In this document: one piece after another, positions 62,351-64,000 of the stretch | Layout of the letters: each line of letters opens with the position of its first letter | How positions within the stretch are numbered: the first letter of the stretch is position 1 | From: Phaeodactylum tricornutum CCAP 1055/1 | Taxonomy: Eukaryota; Bacillariophyta; Bacillariophyceae; Surirellales; Neidiaceae | Assembly (NCBI RefSeq): GCF_000150955.2 | Contig: NC_011669.1 | Coordinates: 821,667-885,666, forward strand | Length of the DNA: 64,000 bases | Reading direction: 5' to 3' | Program-made: the position numbers and the translations under genes | The notes under the pieces: generated by a model | What the model saw: only the letters and a program-made list of their open reading frames with translations | What the model was told of the DNA's origin: nothing | The model's database searches: none

Positions 62351-64000
62351 GTCCACTATAAAGCTTCAATTGACCACAATGAAGAATTTAATTCAAATCA
62401 AGAGGGTCTTGCACTCATGCATTCTTGTACAGTTGCAAAAAAATCCTCCATAGTATACTCACCCACTACAAGCAATAAACTCATTGTGTGATGGTTAATT
62501 TCAAGAGTGTGTAAAACAATCGCGCTATTCCGTGGAACGGGATTCAAAAAGATGGCATTTGTCCAAGGTCTTAATAACCAATGCGTGGTTCTTATTTGCA
62601 AAAGGATATATGCTGTTGTCCACCAAAGCAGGTTCCAGCACACGGTGTATAGCCAACAGGTTGATATGCCTAAGCTGGACCCCAGAGAATCTTTACGGTA
62701 CAGTAGTTGTCCCGCTAATGCATGGTCATGATTTTTTTCACCTTACATGGATATTGCAAATGTGAATCAAAACTATATACATGGAGTTAAGGAGGCACAC
62801 ACAGAAATGTTGTCAGCCTTATTTTGTGGCCAGGTGGACTCATAATAAAGGAAGCGTTTATGCAATTGCTATGTTTCTGGAGTTGCATGTGATTCCTTTT
62901 ACTTGTCAGTTAACAAGATCAAGGTAAAGTGCAATACAAGTGGAACGTAGGAGATACAATTGTGGTAACAAAAGGGGTACCACAAGCCACATGGTGGTAT
63001 TGAACAAGATCCTCATCTCACCATAGGTATTGTGCAAGGAACTTATGGTTCCGAAAGTATATGTGCATGTGAAAGAAAGGTTGCCTATTGAGCTTATGGC
63101 AGCTGTGGAAGATTGCAGATTGGATGGCATTTTTGTGGGATTGTTCACTGGCCTGAACAACAGATTGACTTGTTTGTAGAATGAATCACCCACTCATTGT
63201 TTTATAAGTTCATTGATCTAAATTGCATTCTGCACATAGGTCCTTGTATCCGCTGTCGAACCCAAGGGGAGCATTGTCAATCAGTTGAGTTTTACAGTCC
63301 CTAAGTCTCTTAGGTGTATTGTAGGTTGTTTGTCTCAATGCCCACCTTTTTTTTTGTTTACCACTCACTTGTCCTAACAGCAATCTGTCTCACGGTTGTG
63401 CTTTGGTAGTACTCCGTAACAAGGTCTTTGGCGGGTCACAAATTTGTGACGAATGTGCTTGAAGATTCGACGCATTCGACTTTGTGGCATTAATAATGTA
63501 AGCCAGTCTTTTTCAAAACTGTGTCATGAGACGTCATATTTTCAGGTTACATTTAACTAACAGTAAGTGATTACAATCTCGACAGAGATTTGAAAAATAA
63601 CGGTTTATATTTCAACGCGACACAGTAAATCTATCTTTTTTAAATTCTTGCGCCGATCCTTTCTGCAGTGAACGCGAGCGAAAAGAATTCCCGGCGCGCT
63701 CTCTGTCATAGCCAGTCAGTGCAGATCGGACTATATCTATTTGCTTCAAGCTATGGTACTATGTTGTCTTCAACAAGCGGAGACGCTCATCCTCCTGATC
63801 GACACTGCTAGCTACGTGTGTAGCATCTTTCCGCTTAGTCTATGAGGTTGTATGAATTGGCGCTATCGAAACTTATGATTGCGAGTAGCTGACGTTGACA
63901 GCTTATGGAATCTAAGGGTGGGATACATTCATACGGTCTCACAGTCAGTCGCAGTCTCTGAGATGTACGTGCATTGGCTGCCAATAATGTGCATCCAATA
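62351..64000. other. 1.65-kb gene-free end of the window
   Basis: No coding region I can support. It holds the second palindrome block (63423-63481), CTAACAGTAAG near 63556-63566 and CTCACAGTCAGTC near 63939-63951. These sites make a promoter for a gene just beyond the right edge plausible. Confidence 0.45.
63423..63481 (+). repeat. Palindrome-bearing 60-bp block, copy 2
   Basis: Second copy, with the palindrome GTCACAAATTTGTGAC at 63435-63450. It has one deletion and about five substitutions relative to copy 1, none within the palindrome. GTTACATTTAACTAACAGTAA follows about 65 bp later, as for copy 1. Confidence 0.85.

Noticed and set aside
62400-63200. Possible decayed gene in the right-hand gene-free stretch
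   Set aside because: Short frames on both strands show no domain or codon pattern that I can support.

Overview
The window looks like nuclear DNA of a photosynthetic stramenopile, most probably a pennate diatom close to Phaeodactylum. Coding density is high, introns are few and short (about 45-300 bp, GT..AG, two with a perfect TACTAAC branch site), and base composition is balanced. Several proteins carry a signal peptide followed at once by an ASAFAP-like motif, the plastid entry signal of algae with secondary red plastids. I support 33 protein genes, 16 of them single-exon. I see no rRNA, no complete tRNA, no CRISPR, and no transposon or retroelement I can name.

Layout. 0-12 kb: a trithorax-like PHD/bromodomain/SET protein (open at the left edge), a MINDY-type deubiquitinase, the autophagy E2 Atg3, a cupin protein, nuclear-encoded Ycf34, and the translation genes eIF1A and eS8. 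12-17 kb: gene-poor, with a tandem repeat and one single-pass membrane protein. 17-32 kb: an mTERF-like protein, a DUF4239 membrane protein, a signal-peptide-peptidase-like protease, a D27-like carotenoid isomerase, a disordered protein, a membrane protein, an MST/Hippo-type kinase, an ELM2-SANT protein and a HAD phosphatase-like protein. 33-43 kb: a five-exon fusion of S-formylglutathione hydrolase to class III alcohol dehydrogenase, an S1/P1 nuclease, a BAHD-like acyltransferase, RFC4, a head-to-head pair of plastid-targeted genes (bL17 and a small unknown protein), and ALG13. 43-62 kb: a Kelch-BTB protein, RanBP1, a PEX22-like peroxin, two heat-shock-factor genes flanking eS12, an MHS-type transporter, mitochondrial EF-Ts and TSR1. 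62.4-64 kb is gene-free.

Themes. Many genes form divergent pairs sharing 400-900 bp, and convergent pairs are packed tightly (9 bp between the stop codons of Ycf34 and eIF1A). Seven products carry plausible plastid presequences: Ycf34, mTERF, DUF4239, D27-like, the formaldehyde-detoxification fusion, bL17 and its neighbour. A short motif, TCACAGTCA, occurs at least 14 times on the two strands, always outside exons and mostly near gene starts, where chance predicts about 0.5. The most interesting items are this motif, the two-enzyme fusion, the matching 52-nt presequence exons of the bL17 pair, and a 60-bp block with a 16-bp palindrome that occurs on both sides of TSR1.
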